DNA of 64,000 bases from Palaemon carinicauda (GCF_036898095.1 NC_090757.1:62779089-62843088); one strand, 5' to 3'. Counted from the first letter of the stretch, positions 1 through 11,431 are shown. The notes: generated by a model not told the origin, from the letters alone. Program-made: numbers and translations.

Positions 1-373
1 TCCGTATCTACGGAAATCTGGACGCAAGGGATCTCAAGGTGAGGGTGTGGTATGATGGCATCCGCAGATGCCTTAGGGAACAGATAGGCCCGCATCCGCT
101 CATTCGGAAGGTAAGGCCTCGTGGCGTTCTTCTGGAAGCCACGGACCCATCTACGCAGCTTACTCTGTGCTGCATCCCTTAACTCCGTTGTCTTGGGGTC
201 ATCAAAGGCCTCAGTAACCAAGGCTTTGCATACATTACATACCTGGGGGTCCCAATACTTGAGAGGTCCCTTGGTGATGGAACAGAGAGAGAGTGCGCCC
301 TGCACTCCTCGTGGCCGCAGAAGTCCTTGCTCCTGACGTTGCAGAAGACTCGGCAGCACTTAGGGTGGTCCTC
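1..373 (-). pseudogene. Broken 5' gag fragment of a DIRS-like element
   Basis: Read on the minus strand, a splice-acceptor-like site (pyrimidines then CAG, bases 374-383) precedes a cysteine/histidine-rich segment containing CCRVFCNVRSKDFCGHEEC, then WDPQVCNVCKALV, then LRDAAQSKLRRWVRGFQKNA and PYLPNERMRAYLFP. The two halves are in different frames; the shift lies in the short GA/CT run near 277-290. The same succession (C-x-C, H-x2-C-R-x-H, W-x-P-x2-C-x2-C, LR-A, W-V-x-GF, N-A, PYL, LFP) appears in the gag of DIRS-E near 52.7-53.1 kb, which is why I call it DIRS-type gag. The rest of gag lies outside the window. The nucleic-acid-binding role is inferred from the Cys/His clusters only. Confidence 0.6.
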
Positions 374-819
374 CTGTAAAGAGAGGAAAACGAAATGAGT
401 ATATGGTAGTTCATCTCACTTGATAAATTATACAAATATTATTAATAATATTTTGCATTATATTGCATATAGCTTAGGATAGGTAAGCTAGAAATGAATT
501 AGGAGAGACACATAAATGTGTTTCCTGCCCCGCTAATTGCTGTGACCTCCCTCAAAATTAAAGCCTGGGTTATCCTATTCAGGAGGCCCATTGACTTCCC
601 AAAGGTTTAATAATGAGGGTCATTTATAACTGATCATCTATCAGTGTATGGAAAGAAATTTCCTTTCTTTATATAGTATGGTCTCAACAATAGACTGCGC
701 ATGGACACACAGAGTATGTTGGAAATTTAACTACTGTATACTTTATACTATAGTTTTCTGTTTGCAGTATGATCTATGCTGCAAATATACTGGCTACTGT
801 ATAGTCATATACTGTAGTT

Positions 820-1080
820 CTAGCCGGCATGTTGCCGGTAAGGCTAGCACCTGGGGCACAGTATGCCGGCTGGGATGGTGGCCGGCAACCCGCATGTTGC
901 CGGCGGATTACCGGCCGCCGGCTATCGGCGCACTAGTCCGGCGTCTTGCCGGTCAGGGTAGTGGCTGGCAGTCTGAACCCGGCTGGCCTTTGCCGACCAA
1001 GTCAGTTGCGCCGGCGGCTTGTTGGGTGCCGGCGCACAAGTCCAGCCAGCATCTTGCCGGCTAGGGTAGTGGCCGACAGC
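820..1080. repeat. GCCGGC phrase-repeat tract
   Basis: The words TGCCGG and GCCGGC recur every 10-30 bases without a strict period. The same style of lexical repetition, with different words, occurs in DIRS-A (14.4-14.9 kb), DIRS-B (27.3-27.9 kb), DIRS-D (42.3-42.5 kb) and the Harbinger ends. It may be a decayed repetitive gag segment. Confidence 0.5.
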
Positions 1081-1574
1081 TGCTGGTTAGGTTAGTACCC
1101 GGCAGCACTAGGCGATAGAGAGAGAGAAAGCAAGGAGTGAAGGATGATGTAAGAGCTCTGTCTTACTGCCTTCCTCCAGAATGATGGTTCAAATGGAAGG
1201 AAAGAATGTATTGTTCAAGCTTCCACCCATCCACAACCATTGCCGGTCTTTGCCAGCCACAGGTTTGTGAATGGCAGTCCAAGAGAGGACTGAAGAACAC
1301 TCTACAGTAAAGGGATCCTTTGCCGGCAGCCGGCCCAGCCGACGCAGCTCTCCCGGAGCCTTGCGTCCATATGGGAAAGCTGAGTGACTAGGCCACTACA
1401 AGCAGAAGCCCGAGCCGGCCCTACAATCTGCCGAGATTGTAGGACGACGGCCACAGGGTTGCGATGGCTAGGCCATCACTAAAGGACAGTGGGGGGAGGG
1501 AAAAGGGTCCTGTATGAGGTGTGGAAGGAGCCGGCAGGGTTGCCGGTCCTACCACACCCTAAAGAAACTCTGTT

Positions 1575-1770
1575 TCAGTATCGGCGCCATCCTAGGCAGA
1601 AGGAGAATATCTATTCTCCAGCCTAGTGTCTGCCAATACAGTTAAGGGGACGGCAGCAATCGTGCCGCCACCCATAAACAAGAGAGAAACAGAGTTCCAG
1701 TGCCGGCGCTATCCTAGGCGGCAGAAGAATGTCTATTCTTCAACCTAGGGTCTGCAAGCACAGGACTAGT
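1575..1770. repeat. Two similar units around a CCTAGGC palindrome
   Basis: Two units of roughly 90-120 bases share CGGCGCCATCCTAGGC or a close variant, then AGAATATCTATTCTCC or a variant, then the inverse CCTAG word. Each unit is itself partly palindromic. Confidence 0.5.
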
Positions 1771-2742
1771 CTACTAGACCATGGGAAGAAGGTGGCAATA
1801 TAACCCCTTCAGGTGCGGTCTAGGGAGGTCTAGCCTCCTATGCAGGCCGCATACTCCGTCAGGGGAATGACTATTCACCCTGCCGGCCAGCTGCCAGCAC
1901 AAGACTATCTACTCTGAGGTTCTGACCGAAACCCAAAACCTGCCATCTGCAGCTAAGGGAAGGGATAGAAAACCCTAGCCTAGTCTTGCCTGAATGACAA
2001 CTCGAGGCATGACCAACTAGGGTTGTAGCCTAAGGCTACACTCAGAGGGAAGCAGGGATTACCCTTAAATCTCCACTGGAGACGAGTATCGCTTTATATA
2101 ATAATTCTAGGAGATATCTATCTCCGCCTGAATTGATAAAACGATACACGAGGGTAACCAGGGAACATGTATGAAAGTATACTAAAGCCACTAGGCTAGT
2201 AGCCCAATGGCAGCGAGAATCGACTACCTAAATCAAAGAAACTCTCTCGTATACAGTAGGGTCCCGAATTAAGCGTGTTCGAATTACACGATTCCCCTTT
2301 TCCACGATCGCTATTTTTCAAAAATAAATTTTCTGTATCTGCGAGGCTGTTCAAAGTTCGCGAGTCAAGCACTACAAAATGTATCAAATCTATTGTCTTT
2401 TTAAGTATATTGGTAGCCCTAAATACGGTGATTTATAATAAATGTTACAAAACAATATCAACATTACATTTCATTAACATAATTTCATAATGAATAGCCT
2501 ATTTAAGGATAAAATTCCACATCAACAATGAAATCAACTGTTAACTGTGCGAGTCCAGCTGACAAAATGTAAACAGAAATGTGGTTACGTTCTCGGCAAT
2601 CTTTATCTTTCTCCAACCTTATGATAATTGTAATGGTAGTGTTAATGATGGTATATTAAAGCATTATTTTTGTTTAGTACAGTATATTTAAAAGCCTTAT
2701 TTTTCCCTCTGGGCGTTCAAGGTTTTCACGAGTAGACTGGGT

Positions 2743-2865
2743 TCGTTTATCGGCAGTGAATAGCCTAAACTTCGGTAACGAGTCGTCAATATTTTGTCAT
2801 ATTTTAAACAGTATACATTTGATTTGCAAACATTGGTTTTGTAGAGTAGACGGTAAAATAAAATC

Positions 2866-2957
<92 letters not shown>

Positions 2958-2969
2958 ATGGCAGAAATC

Positions 2970-3057
<88 letters not shown>

Positions 3058-3180
3058 GATTTTATTTTACCGTCTACTCTACAAAACCAATGTTTGCAAA
3101 TCAAATGTATACTGTTTAAAATATGACAAAATATTGACGACTCGTTACCGAAGTTTAGGCTATTCACTGCCGATAAACGA
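2743..3180. repeat. Near-perfect ~440-bp palindrome with GA/CT core
   Basis: The left arm 2743-2953 is unique sequence followed by an (AG)n run. The right arm 2971-3180 is (CT)n followed by the reverse complement of the same unique sequence. The centre is about 17 bases. The symmetry is confirmed because opposite-strand translations of the two arms begin with the same 66 residues (MNSLNFGNESSIFCHILNSI and on). It could form a hairpin of about 210 bp. Confidence 0.9.
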
Positions 3181-3551
3181 TAACAAACCCTTTAATGCAA
3201 ACTAACTGTATCCTTTGATATTCCTCTATATTTATCACGAATTCCTTCTATACCTCCTCAGACACTCTTATTTCAAATATCTAAATTATTCTTATCACAA
3301 CTAACACCATCTAGTCATTTTCATTCCATTATATCTATTATTCCTCTGGATCTTATTCCCTTTCCTTATTCTGTTTATTCGATGGGATTCGTTTTTCCCT
3401 TTACCGTCTTTCAGAATCTATTTTTAGCCACTGGCAACCAAATCCCCCCTTCCCCCGTCTCCTACCGTCTCCCCTGCGAGTCCACCCAGCCTATCTCATC
3501 ACTCCCCCCACCTTCATCCTCCCCTGTTCTAGGTCTGTAACCTTCTGCGTC

Positions 3552-3557
<6 letters not shown>

Positions 3558-3607
<50 letters not shown>
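3558..3607. repeat. (CT)n microsatellite
   Basis: An uninterrupted CT run of about 50 bases inside the Tigger-like element. Confidence 0.95.
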
Positions 3608-3611
<4 letters not shown>

Positions 3612-4065
3612 TACAATACAGTACTTACAAATAGATGAAGAAACCAAAATCGGTTTTCTTGAAGTGTCAATTAAATACAAAACGAAAAAATTATACCGTG
3701 TATACATCCATTTCAATCATAGCTTAAAATACGGTAATCGATTTCGTCCGCAAACCACTATTTTTTAGGAAACACCATTGTATTCCAGAAAATTTTTACT
3801 CTTTAAATGTCAATTGCGCTATAATAAAACATGTACTTATGTTGTTAAATTTCGGGTGTGTTTTAAAAATCGAGTATTGCTAACTTATTTTTGTTTTACT
3901 TTTGGCTGTGATCACATCAGCTGATGTCTAGCTTCCGCGCGAATACAATAACAAAGAATTGTTTACACCATTTCTTAACTTATTCAAACCATCTATACAG
4001 TTAATATTACATAAACACCAATGTGTTATAACCTATCATATTTATTGTTTAGTACTTTAAAACCA

Positions 4066-4068
<3 letters not shown>

Positions 4069-4115
<47 letters not shown>

Positions 4116-4124
4116 CTCTCTCTC
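4069..4124. repeat. (CT)n microsatellite, interrupted
   Basis: A CT run of about 55 bases with a single interruption, inside the Tigger-like element. Confidence 0.95.
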
Positions 4125-5268
4125 ACATCGAACGTTATAGCGGTAACCTAATTGTTCGGTGACTTTAAAAATAGGCCTAGTACTTTCTTCTTTTACCTTT
4201 TTTGCATATGGATCCATAATTGAGGTGGGTACAAGTTGACTTATAACTGAAGTTAGGAAAAGTATTTTGGATATGGAAAGGACAATTATCTTTCGTAACA
4301 GTTTAGAATTATCGTAAGTTATCACTCTGTCATTTGCGGCAGTTTGCTATTGTGGATTAAACGCATAAGGAAAAAAAAATTTCCAGCTTTGCTACGAATT
4401 TAGGAATTTATATGGATACGGTAAGTAAAATATTTGTAATAACATAATGTTTACTAAATGTTTGTAATATCATTAGTTATGACTTAGATCATGTGTGTTT
4501 AATGCATTCGTTTGTTTATTATGATCGAAGATGGAGCGTAAACAAATGGAAGGTTTCCGTTTCAGGCGGCATCATAAAGAAAAACATTTCATAAATGGCA
4601 TTCATTTCATTTATTTGAAAGTTCTAATAAAAAATAATTAGAACATTGGTAATAAAAAATTCAACATATAATCTATACTTGGTAAAATTGCTGTCAATTC
4701 AAAAACACAGATGTATAAATGCGTCTGTTTCTTCGTTGTGATCAGAGATAAACGTAAACAAAACATTGGTTGTCGTTTTCTATTGTGCTTTTTAGCGTGT
4801 TTAGGAAACGCATGATATAAAATCGCCTTTATTTTGATAATTCTGGATTTTCAATCATACAACAAGCTAGTCTATAGAGTGATGGTTTTGCTATTCACCA
4901 GTTGTATTATACAATAGATATGACAAACATTAAAATTTGTCTGTATTTTGGGTTGTGTTATAACGGGAAATATATGGTGTTTACACCTATCCTGGTTGTA
5001 ATTTTAACCATTTTTCAAGTTATTAGAACTTTAAAGTATATTAAATGTTTTATTTATTTACAAAAACAATTTGATATTATAAAGAAATACAGTATAGTAC
5101 AAAGAAAGTATTGGAAATGGGTAGTAAACACATTTGAATAGGCAAATTGCTGGTTGCCATGGCCACAATGGAATTATTTCTGTTAGTTGTGTGTTTCGAA
5201 ATTCGCGATTTTCCATTTACACGAGGTCATTAATCGACCAAATTCTCGCATAATTCGGGACCCTACTG

Positions 5269-6940
5269 TACTATCTTAGAAGAGGGAATTTTATATGCAA
5301 TCAATATATCTCACATGTATAAATTGCCTAAATAGCTTCAATTAAATTTAATAACACTAGGAAAGTCTATTATATCATGCATGAAAGTAAACTGAAACGC
5401 CTAGGCTAGGAAGCCTAACGTAAGCAAGGTTCGGTTACCTAAATCGCCGAAACTATTACGAATACTATCGGCATAATATAACTCCTAGCAATGAAGACTA
5501 AATAGCTATCTTTATTTATGCTATTAATACCGGGAAAGTCGTTCTGGCTAAGTAAATAACTCATGCGTTACGAACGACAGCGCCCATGATGCCTCCGGTT
5601 CAGGCAACAGCTCTTCCATAAAGTTTAACTTAATTTGACTTAATTTCACTGAGTCAAGAGCTAAAATTTATACAATGTAAAGATCAACTACTCAACTTTC
5701 CAGAGGCAGAAGAGGCTGGAGATTGCATGATAAATCCAAAATAATCCAAAGTAACGAGAGAGCAACCGGGAAAATCACCGAGCGAGATCGCTACAGATAA
5801 AGGAATAAACATGGCGGCGACGATGGTGCCAACTAGATACTCAAATAGTAACGGAGGAAGGGTACCTTGATAACGCCTCCCCTTCTATTTTTGCCACTTT
5901 CCCCCTCGAAGCGTGAACACTATTCGGGGTGAAGATTGCTATGTGGCGTGTCAAGAATACGTCCCCAGATATTATGCGATATCCTTAAAGGAAACTTTAA
6001 GGATATTCATGCCAGGAGTTAGAATTCTGGAGACCTTAAGTTAAATTCTCTGGGAATATCACTGTAGACAAATATACCCTAGAAAGCTACTTAAAGCAAC
6101 CTTCCATCAGGACGACATGGCCTGAGCCCAAAAATGCCTTGTAACTGACAGCAACATCCCACACAAACTCTGTATATTCAAGTGAAAAAAATTTACCTTA
6201 CAAAAATAAATTCAGTAAAAAGGTTGGATGATCAATTAAAAAAGGTTTAATTCATCATCCGTCCCTTCGGCTACTTATCAACTTATATGTATTACATTAG
6301 GTAGAGAACATTATCTAACAGTTTCATAATAAAAATGTGATAGGAATAGATGATAAACCAGGAAAAAATAGATATACAGTACATTGCACCTGAAAATTAG
6401 ATTATCATCCATCCCTTCCAAAAATGCTCCAGTAACCATACAATATAATAAATGACACTATTTACAGGAAACATTTCAGTATTACAGGTTTACACCATCA
6501 TGAAACTATCCAGAAAAAAAGAATAGCTGTCCAAAATAAATTTAAAAGAATACAAAATTTATTGACCCTGGACTACAGGTTTCACAGGATAATAAAAATT
6601 TACTGAATGTAATATAATTGTCACGGTCAAGGTCAATTTACAGTACAACAATTATTCCAACAATTACACAAACCGTGAATTAATAAAGATTTGCTCACAC
6701 AACGTGTCCCATTCTACAGCCTTTCAACTACCCCAATGTGGGAATCAAAACATGAGTAATGAAAAAAGGGTAATTACTATCAAAACTTCCAATAAAAAAC
6801 TGTTCAAAGATTAATTCAGTGGGAGATTTATAGTTCTTCTTCTGAGTCTCAAAATTCTGGCTAGGAACATGCGCTGGGATTCAGCAATCTGCTGGCGAGC
6901 CATATCAATTTCTCTTTAAAAGGTTTGTACAGAGGATGTC
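5269..6940. other. Non-coding AT-rich stretch
   Basis: No coding sequence supported. Its start (to about 5530) resembles 2150-2250, so the Tigger-like element appears to sit inside an older repeat-bearing unit. The segment around 5800-5880 (GGCGGCGACGATGG) has the look of a DIRS terminal region, but I found no partner repeat. The remainder is unassigned. Confidence 0.35.
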
Positions 6941-6942
6941 CT

Positions 6943-7870
6943 TCAGCCCATGGGTCTCTCGTTTCTGCTGACGGCAACGGTACTATCAACATCGTGAGCA
7001 CCCTTCAGTATGTTCTCAGCAGGAGTACAGCCAATCTCAGAGTGGTGGGAATGGTTGTAGCTGAGAACTGCTTGGGATAAGAACTGGTCCCATTTCCGAG
7101 ATTCCCCAGAAATCACCCTCAGTAACTCCCCAATGGTACAATTCACCCGCTCCACTGCACCATTACTAGAGGGTTTATACGGAGTTGTTTTCACATGTAC
7201 TGTACAACATTGTATCACTTCACAACTCAGTAAATCCCTGGGAAATAAACTCAGAGCCGTTATCAGTCAATATCCAGACTGGAACACGAGGAATAACAGG
7301 AAAACCTCGGTCTTCAAGCGACTGGCATATCGTACTGCTCTTCTTATTCCTTATGGGTACTGCCGTCACCCACTAGGGATAATGGTTGACTGCCATTAGA
7401 CACCCAATAAAATTAGTACTGGTTGTTGGGAGACTCACAAGGTTCATAGCAATCAATTCAAAATGAGAAGAGGTCACTATTTTCAAGGTCGGCGGGGCAA
7501 CCATCTACCTTGAAACCTTACAAGTCGGACATTCCCAACACGTCTGGCACATATCCTTGATTACACTAATCAACGATTTGTGCCAAACGAGTCGATGGAG
7601 CATTGTAATCATTTTTCCGATCCCCCAGTGAGCATTCTGGAGGTCTGTCTCAGCAACTAGGTCAATCAGGACATTGAAGGTGACTACTGGGACTACCGAG
7701 CTGTCTGGGTTCCACTTCACTAGCAAACCCTGATGTACTTCTAGGTCCGACCAAAATCTCTTATAGGGTAGATAGCAATATGGAACTCGAGATGCGGGAA
7801 CCCCGGAGTAGATCATCTTGATGACAGATTGGATCTGTCTATGACACCTAATTAAAGGACAGAAGAGCAT
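6943..7870 (-). pseudogene. Integrase remnant of the gypsy relic
   Basis: The zinc-binding HHCC domain is visible as NAHWGIGKMITMLHRLVWHK followed by CQTCWECPTCK (about 7620-7520). The catalytic core follows with ILTDNGSEFISQGF near 7270-7230 and PYKPSSNGAVERVNCTIGEL near 7190-7120, which carry the second D and the E. Stops and at least one frameshift separate them, so no functional integrase can be made. Confidence 0.75.
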
Positions 7871-7896
7871 TTCCGGAGAACACTCCCCTATCAGGT

Positions 7897-8337
7897 TCAG
7901 GGATAGGTTACCTTCCTAACAGTGGTCTCGGTATGCAGTGGGGAGACTAAGAGTACCTTAGGAGACAACTGAAGAACAGTAGTGTAGTCATACACCAACT
8001 GTTCTCGGGGTGAATCCAGTGTCAGGTAGGCTGCGTCCAGTAGATTCCTACCAAGAACAAAACAATATTTAATGACACTGGCAGCTACCACCGCATAATT
8101 AAACCGCGGTAGCCTCCACCCACAAGGACACTTCACCTTTAACTGGACGTAGCCTAGAATGCTGGAGCACGAACCAGTCAACTCCTCTAACTGTTCTTCT
8201 GATAGTACCTGGTACTCTATGCCAAGTTGACTCAGTACAGACTCACTTACAAGACAAACCTGTGCTCCTGTATCAACAAGATCACAAAATAAGGTCTCCT
8301 GCATCATTACTATACCTACTACAGAGTGTTGAGACAC
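7897..8337 (-). pseudogene. Retropepsin-like protease of the gypsy relic
   Basis: An open stretch of 146 residues carries LVDTGAQVCLVSESVLSQLG near residues 21-40. This is the active-site DTG of retroviral-type aspartic proteases with its usual hydrophobic flanks. Later LGRNLLDA could be the second conserved block. It starts about 45 bases after the OTU-like segment ends and precedes the integrase. The DTG is intact although neighbours are broken. Confidence 0.7.
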
Positions 8338-8382
8338 ATGAACAACTGGAGTGACAAGGTGCCTTTTCTGTCACATACTGGA

Positions 8383-8676
8383 TTATAGAACAATCCTCCG
8401 GTGCTTCCTGATCATCAGTGACCATCCCTCAGCGTTAGGCACACGAAATTCTACCTCCGCCTTATGGCCCAGAATCATGTCAGCTGGAGGAACGTAATTG
8501 CGGAGCTCGATCAGAGGGTTAAAATGCACTCTAGACACACAATAAGTTTCAGTCACGGATGAATCACGATACACTATGGGACAAGTGGGACCCCAATGGA
8601 CCCAGATTTCCAGGTTCAATAGCTTAGATGTTGCCAAAAGCAACTCCAGAGCTGGGACTGTACCTGGAAAATGCAT
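8383..8676 (-). pseudogene. OTU-like segment in the gypsy relic
   Basis: A 97-residue open stretch reads FPGTVPALELLLATSKLLNL, then IWVHWGPTCPIVY, then VHFNPLIEL. The pattern PG-x3-AlElLLA, I-x-V, P-I-x-Y and HFNPL resembles the C-terminal half of an OTU-type cysteine protease domain, where the histidine precedes an aromatic-N. The N-terminal catalytic cysteine region is not visible. It lies between RNase H and protease. The assignment is inference from motif spacing. Confidence 0.4.
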
Positions 8677-8745
8677 TGCCTTGATCCTGTCCCTGCTAGT
8701 CTTGTCCAGTTTGAAGCCTAGTCAATCAGCATCTTTCAGAAACTG

Positions 8746-9117
8746 CTAAACTAAGGCATCCCGGAGCTTGGCTCCCTTCAGCTGTGAGTCGGGTGTGACA
8801 CCTGACCCTTCTGTCCTGCAGTTCACGACTAGCTCCAAGGATTCTATGAGAGAATCTGGACCACCACGAACCTCCAGTCCAGTAGGCAACTTGGGAGTGC
8901 TGGGTTCAGTAGCAAACAGACAGTCAGTTAATGCAGGCCAGCAGGATAACCAGTCAGCTGCGGCATTATGATCACCTGGACAGTAGTTAACAATAAAGTT
9001 AAATTCGGACAGGTCCTCCAGTGTCCGTGCTAGATGACTGTCCACCATCTTCATTCCATGATTAAGAATTCTTGGCTCTTTCTTTTCTTCATCCTCCCCT
9101 CTTGGGGAAATCAGCAT
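8746..9117 (-). pseudogene. RNase H C-terminal end of the gypsy relic
   Basis: The motif FNFIVNYCPGDHNAAADWLS matches the RNase H end of gypsy Pol (hydrophobic strand, Y-x-P-G, N-x2-AD-x-LS). After it comes a linker of about 70 residues and LRDALV. The catalytic upstream part and RT are missing. Confidence 0.7.
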
Positions 9118-9489
9118 CCAGGGTCCTCAGCAAAAGTGACCTCAACCAACTTCAGGTAAACCAATGTTCCCTTGTGTAACCTGATATTGTGTCAGTAATG
9201 TTATGTCCCCACACCCTATTGAGAGGGTATTTGGTATGTCTTGGTGACCTCTGAAGACTCCTATGTCTCGAAAGAACTCTTACCTTGACAGTCACGTTGC
9301 TAGTATCACAAACACACAGCTTGTGTAGACCGCGCACCATGCATAACAAGGTTTAGCAAGGGGTTCCATCTATTATGTGTTGAACATGTATAGGGGAATC
9401 CGTGGGTCAAAGCCAAAAAGCCAGATTGACAAGGACTTCCAGCATCTTAATGGGAAATTCAACCCCTATAAATAGTGTTGGTTTATAAT

Positions 9490-9755
9490 TAGTTATGGAA
9501 CAAATGACAAATTTGGAAGTAATCTATATTTTTCCTAACGATACAAACCTGTAGCTATTCATACAGATTGGCCCACCAGCACCACTCCCCTTGAACTCCT
9601 ACATCCAAGCAAAGTGAGGTTCACAGCCTAGGAGTGTGAGTGAGAGGAGTTGTTACTACCCCCACTCCCCGCTAACTAGCGGGTGAGTTGTTAACCCTAG
9701 CTAAAAGTCTAATGGCTCATCTTTCAGCTTCGCCAAAAGTAGTAACCTATAAATA
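9490..9755. repeat. Solo terminal unit related to the DIRS-A ends
   Basis: The sequence starts with a version of the DIRS-A outer arm (TTTTTCCTAACGATACAAAC) and continues with a divergent copy of the DIRS-A terminal repeat in the orientation of its right end (GCTAACTAGCGG, then CAGCTTCGCCAAAAGTA). No coding part is attached. DIRS-A begins immediately after it. Confidence 0.6.
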
Positions 9756-10000
9756 TGACAAATTCGGAGATAATTTGTATTTTTCCTAACCATACAAACC
9801 TTAGCTATTTACATTGGGTTTACTTTCGGCGTAGCTGAAATTGATGAGCCATAAGATTTTAACGAGGGTTTACTACCCCGCGCTAGTTAGCAGGGGTAGG
9901 GGGAGGGGTAGCTTGCTACCCCTCCCCCTCTCACACACCGGTGAAATGTCTCACTTCACTTAGAGGTAGGACTTGACTTGGGGGACAGGGCTGGCGGGCA
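9756..10000 (-). repeat. DIRS-A left (3') inverted terminal repeat
   Basis: From 9820 to 9960 it is the reverse complement of 17237-17378, including ACTACCCCGCGCTAGTTAGC and ACACCGGTGAAATGTCTCAC. Bases 9756-9815 form the outer arm that is complemented at 10007-10062. Confidence 0.85.
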
Positions 10001-10006
10001 AATATG

Positions 10007-10108
10007 TGTAAATAGCTAAGGTTGTATGGTTAGGAAAAATACAAATTATCTCCGAATTTGTCATTTGTTCCGTAACCGAAATACAAACCACGCTATTTAC
10101 ATTGGGTG
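10007..10108 (-). repeat. DIRS-A internal complementary region
   Basis: 10007-10062 is the reverse complement of the left outer end (9756-9815). 10063-10108 is the reverse complement of the right outer end (about 17365-17410). In DIRS-1 such a region templates completion of the ends and the circle junction; the same function is inferred here. Confidence 0.8.
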
Positions 10109-10546
10109 ACTTACCCCTTAGGAAGGATGGAAAGTCCCCAGCCATACTGGCTTTGGCTTACCCGGGGACTCAGAATCCGAGTGAATCGCACTCGAGAAAA
10201 GGAGTCCCTGCACCTCACAAGTTCCTTGCTCCGCAAGGAACGTGTGGCCTACATAAGCTTGTGTGTGAAGGAAGAAAGTGTGACCCGTCCTAGGCAGTTG
10301 ACCTGGAGTTCTAGAAGGAACTCTGGGTTAGGACGTTCCCAATACCACCTCGCCAGGGTATGGGGGACGCGACAGTATTGTCTCAATACTTGGAACACAA
10401 GGAAGCATGGTTTACCTACAGAGGTTTGAGGTCAGCTATGCAGAGACCAGGATGCCGCTTCCCCAGTAGAGGGGACGATGAAGAAAGAAGTAAGGGCCAG
10501 ACATACTTCTTCCGTTCATGCAGTCTAAAACCTGGTAACAATGCCC

Positions 10547-10993
10547 TCAACCTTCTGCTACCTGTCCAAAAAGGAGCCTGAGGTTAGACCAGCTGTTGTG
10601 TAGCCACCACAGAGCGATAGAAACGTATCGATACCCCTGTGGGTCACGTCCTGCAGGAAGTGGGCTGCGAAGGTCATTAGATGCTTCCAGACTCCAGCTT
10701 GTAGCACCTGCGTCACAGAGTAGTTCTTCTTGAAGGCGAGGGACGTTGCGATGTATCCGACATCGTGCTGTAGGGCGACGTGACGGGGGAGGGTCTGGAT
10801 TCAGGTCGAGATGAATGCCCTTGAGTCCGAGCTGAAAAGGCATACTGGTGACTCTCCCCTGTGTCCTTCCTGTGCTCCCAAACTGGGCTTGCACGTGAGG
10901 AAAAACTGCAGCTGTTCTCAAAGATAACCCCTCGGTTCCTTTACTGGCAAGAAGGAGAAGGTCTGGGTCATCTGATACAGAACGGAGACTCAA
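10547..10993 (-). pseudogene. Tyrosine recombinase relic of DIRS-A
   Basis: On the minus strand around 10767-10640 the reading HDVGYIATSLAFKKNYSV followed by FAAHFLQDV aligns with the intact DIRS-C recombinase HEVRAVATSMAFNKNRSL and FASFYLKDV. Two catalytic positions are changed: the second arginine of H-x2-R is glycine, and the nucleophilic tyrosine is phenylalanine (codon at 10657-10659). Frames are broken elsewhere. It would not be active. Confidence 0.65.
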
Positions 10994-11431
10994 AATCTTG
11001 AAGGAGTCGAACCGAAGGTCCGGGACTCCAAGATTCTGAGTCTAGAAAACAACTCGGGAGCGAACCTGAATGTTACCTCCCCCAATTCTCTTGAAAGGGC
11101 GGAGTCATACGAGACCATGAAGATTGCTTACACACTGGCCGAGGCCAGAGCAAGCAGGAGCACCGTCCTCCAAGACGGACGACAATCAGAGGCCTGACGT
11201 AATGGTTCGTAAGATCTCTTAAGGGACTTAAGAGTCCGAACCATGCTCCATGGAGGAGGTCTCATTCCGACTGGGGGCAGGTACGTTCGTAGCTTCGCAT
11301 GAGCGAAGAAAGATCCAGCGGGAAGGAAAAAACCTATTCCTTCCAGCCTGAAGGCCAGGGAAAGGCTGAGCGATAGGCTTCACTGCCGAGAGCGAAAACG
11401 AGTTTCCTCCCGCCGATAAGCATTAACTCCG

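Larger units (their letters stand above)
374..2253. other. Non-coding repeat-rich stretch upstream of the gag fragment
   Basis: No credible coding sequence. It lies upstream of the gag fragment on the minus strand, so it may be the leader or first intron of the same element; this is inference. It holds GCCGG-rich phrases (820-1080 and on to about 1560) and a pair of similar units near 1575-1770. Its last ~90 bases resemble a block on the far side of the Tigger-like insertion (5365-5455). Confidence 0.35.
2254..5268. mobile_element. Tigger/pogo-like non-autonomous DNA transposon
   Basis: The ends are inverted: CAGTAGGGTCCCGAATTA begins at 2254 and its complement ends at 5268. Both sides are flanked by the dinucleotide TA, as expected for a Tc1/mariner-superfamily target duplication. 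The 3015-bp interior has no transposase ORF, so it would need a helper in trans. It contains GA/CT microsatellites, a large palindrome, and a ~110-bp module near 4720-4830 that is shared with the MITE at 38738-39490. Assignment to the Tigger/pogo branch rests on TIR style and TA duplication only. Confidence 0.8.
6943..9349 (-). mobile_element. Decayed Ty3/gypsy-type retroelement fragment
   Basis: On the minus strand there are, in order, the end of an RNase H domain, an OTU-like segment, an aspartic protease and an integrase. All are split by stops and shifts, and no LTRs were recognised. RT is absent; upstream the fragment stops against DIRS-type terminal sequence at about 9490. The protease follows RNase H rather than preceding RT, which is not the standard gypsy order. 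Confidence 0.75.

Noticed and set aside
2756..3167. Mirror-image 100-residue ORFs ending in Arg-Glu or Ser-Leu repeats
   Set aside because: They are read-throughs of the palindrome arms and GA/CT runs; useful only as proof of the symmetry.
4902..5141. 79-residue hydrophobic ORF inside the Tigger-like element
   Set aside because: AT-rich chance ORF with no promoter, domain or repeat of itself elsewhere.
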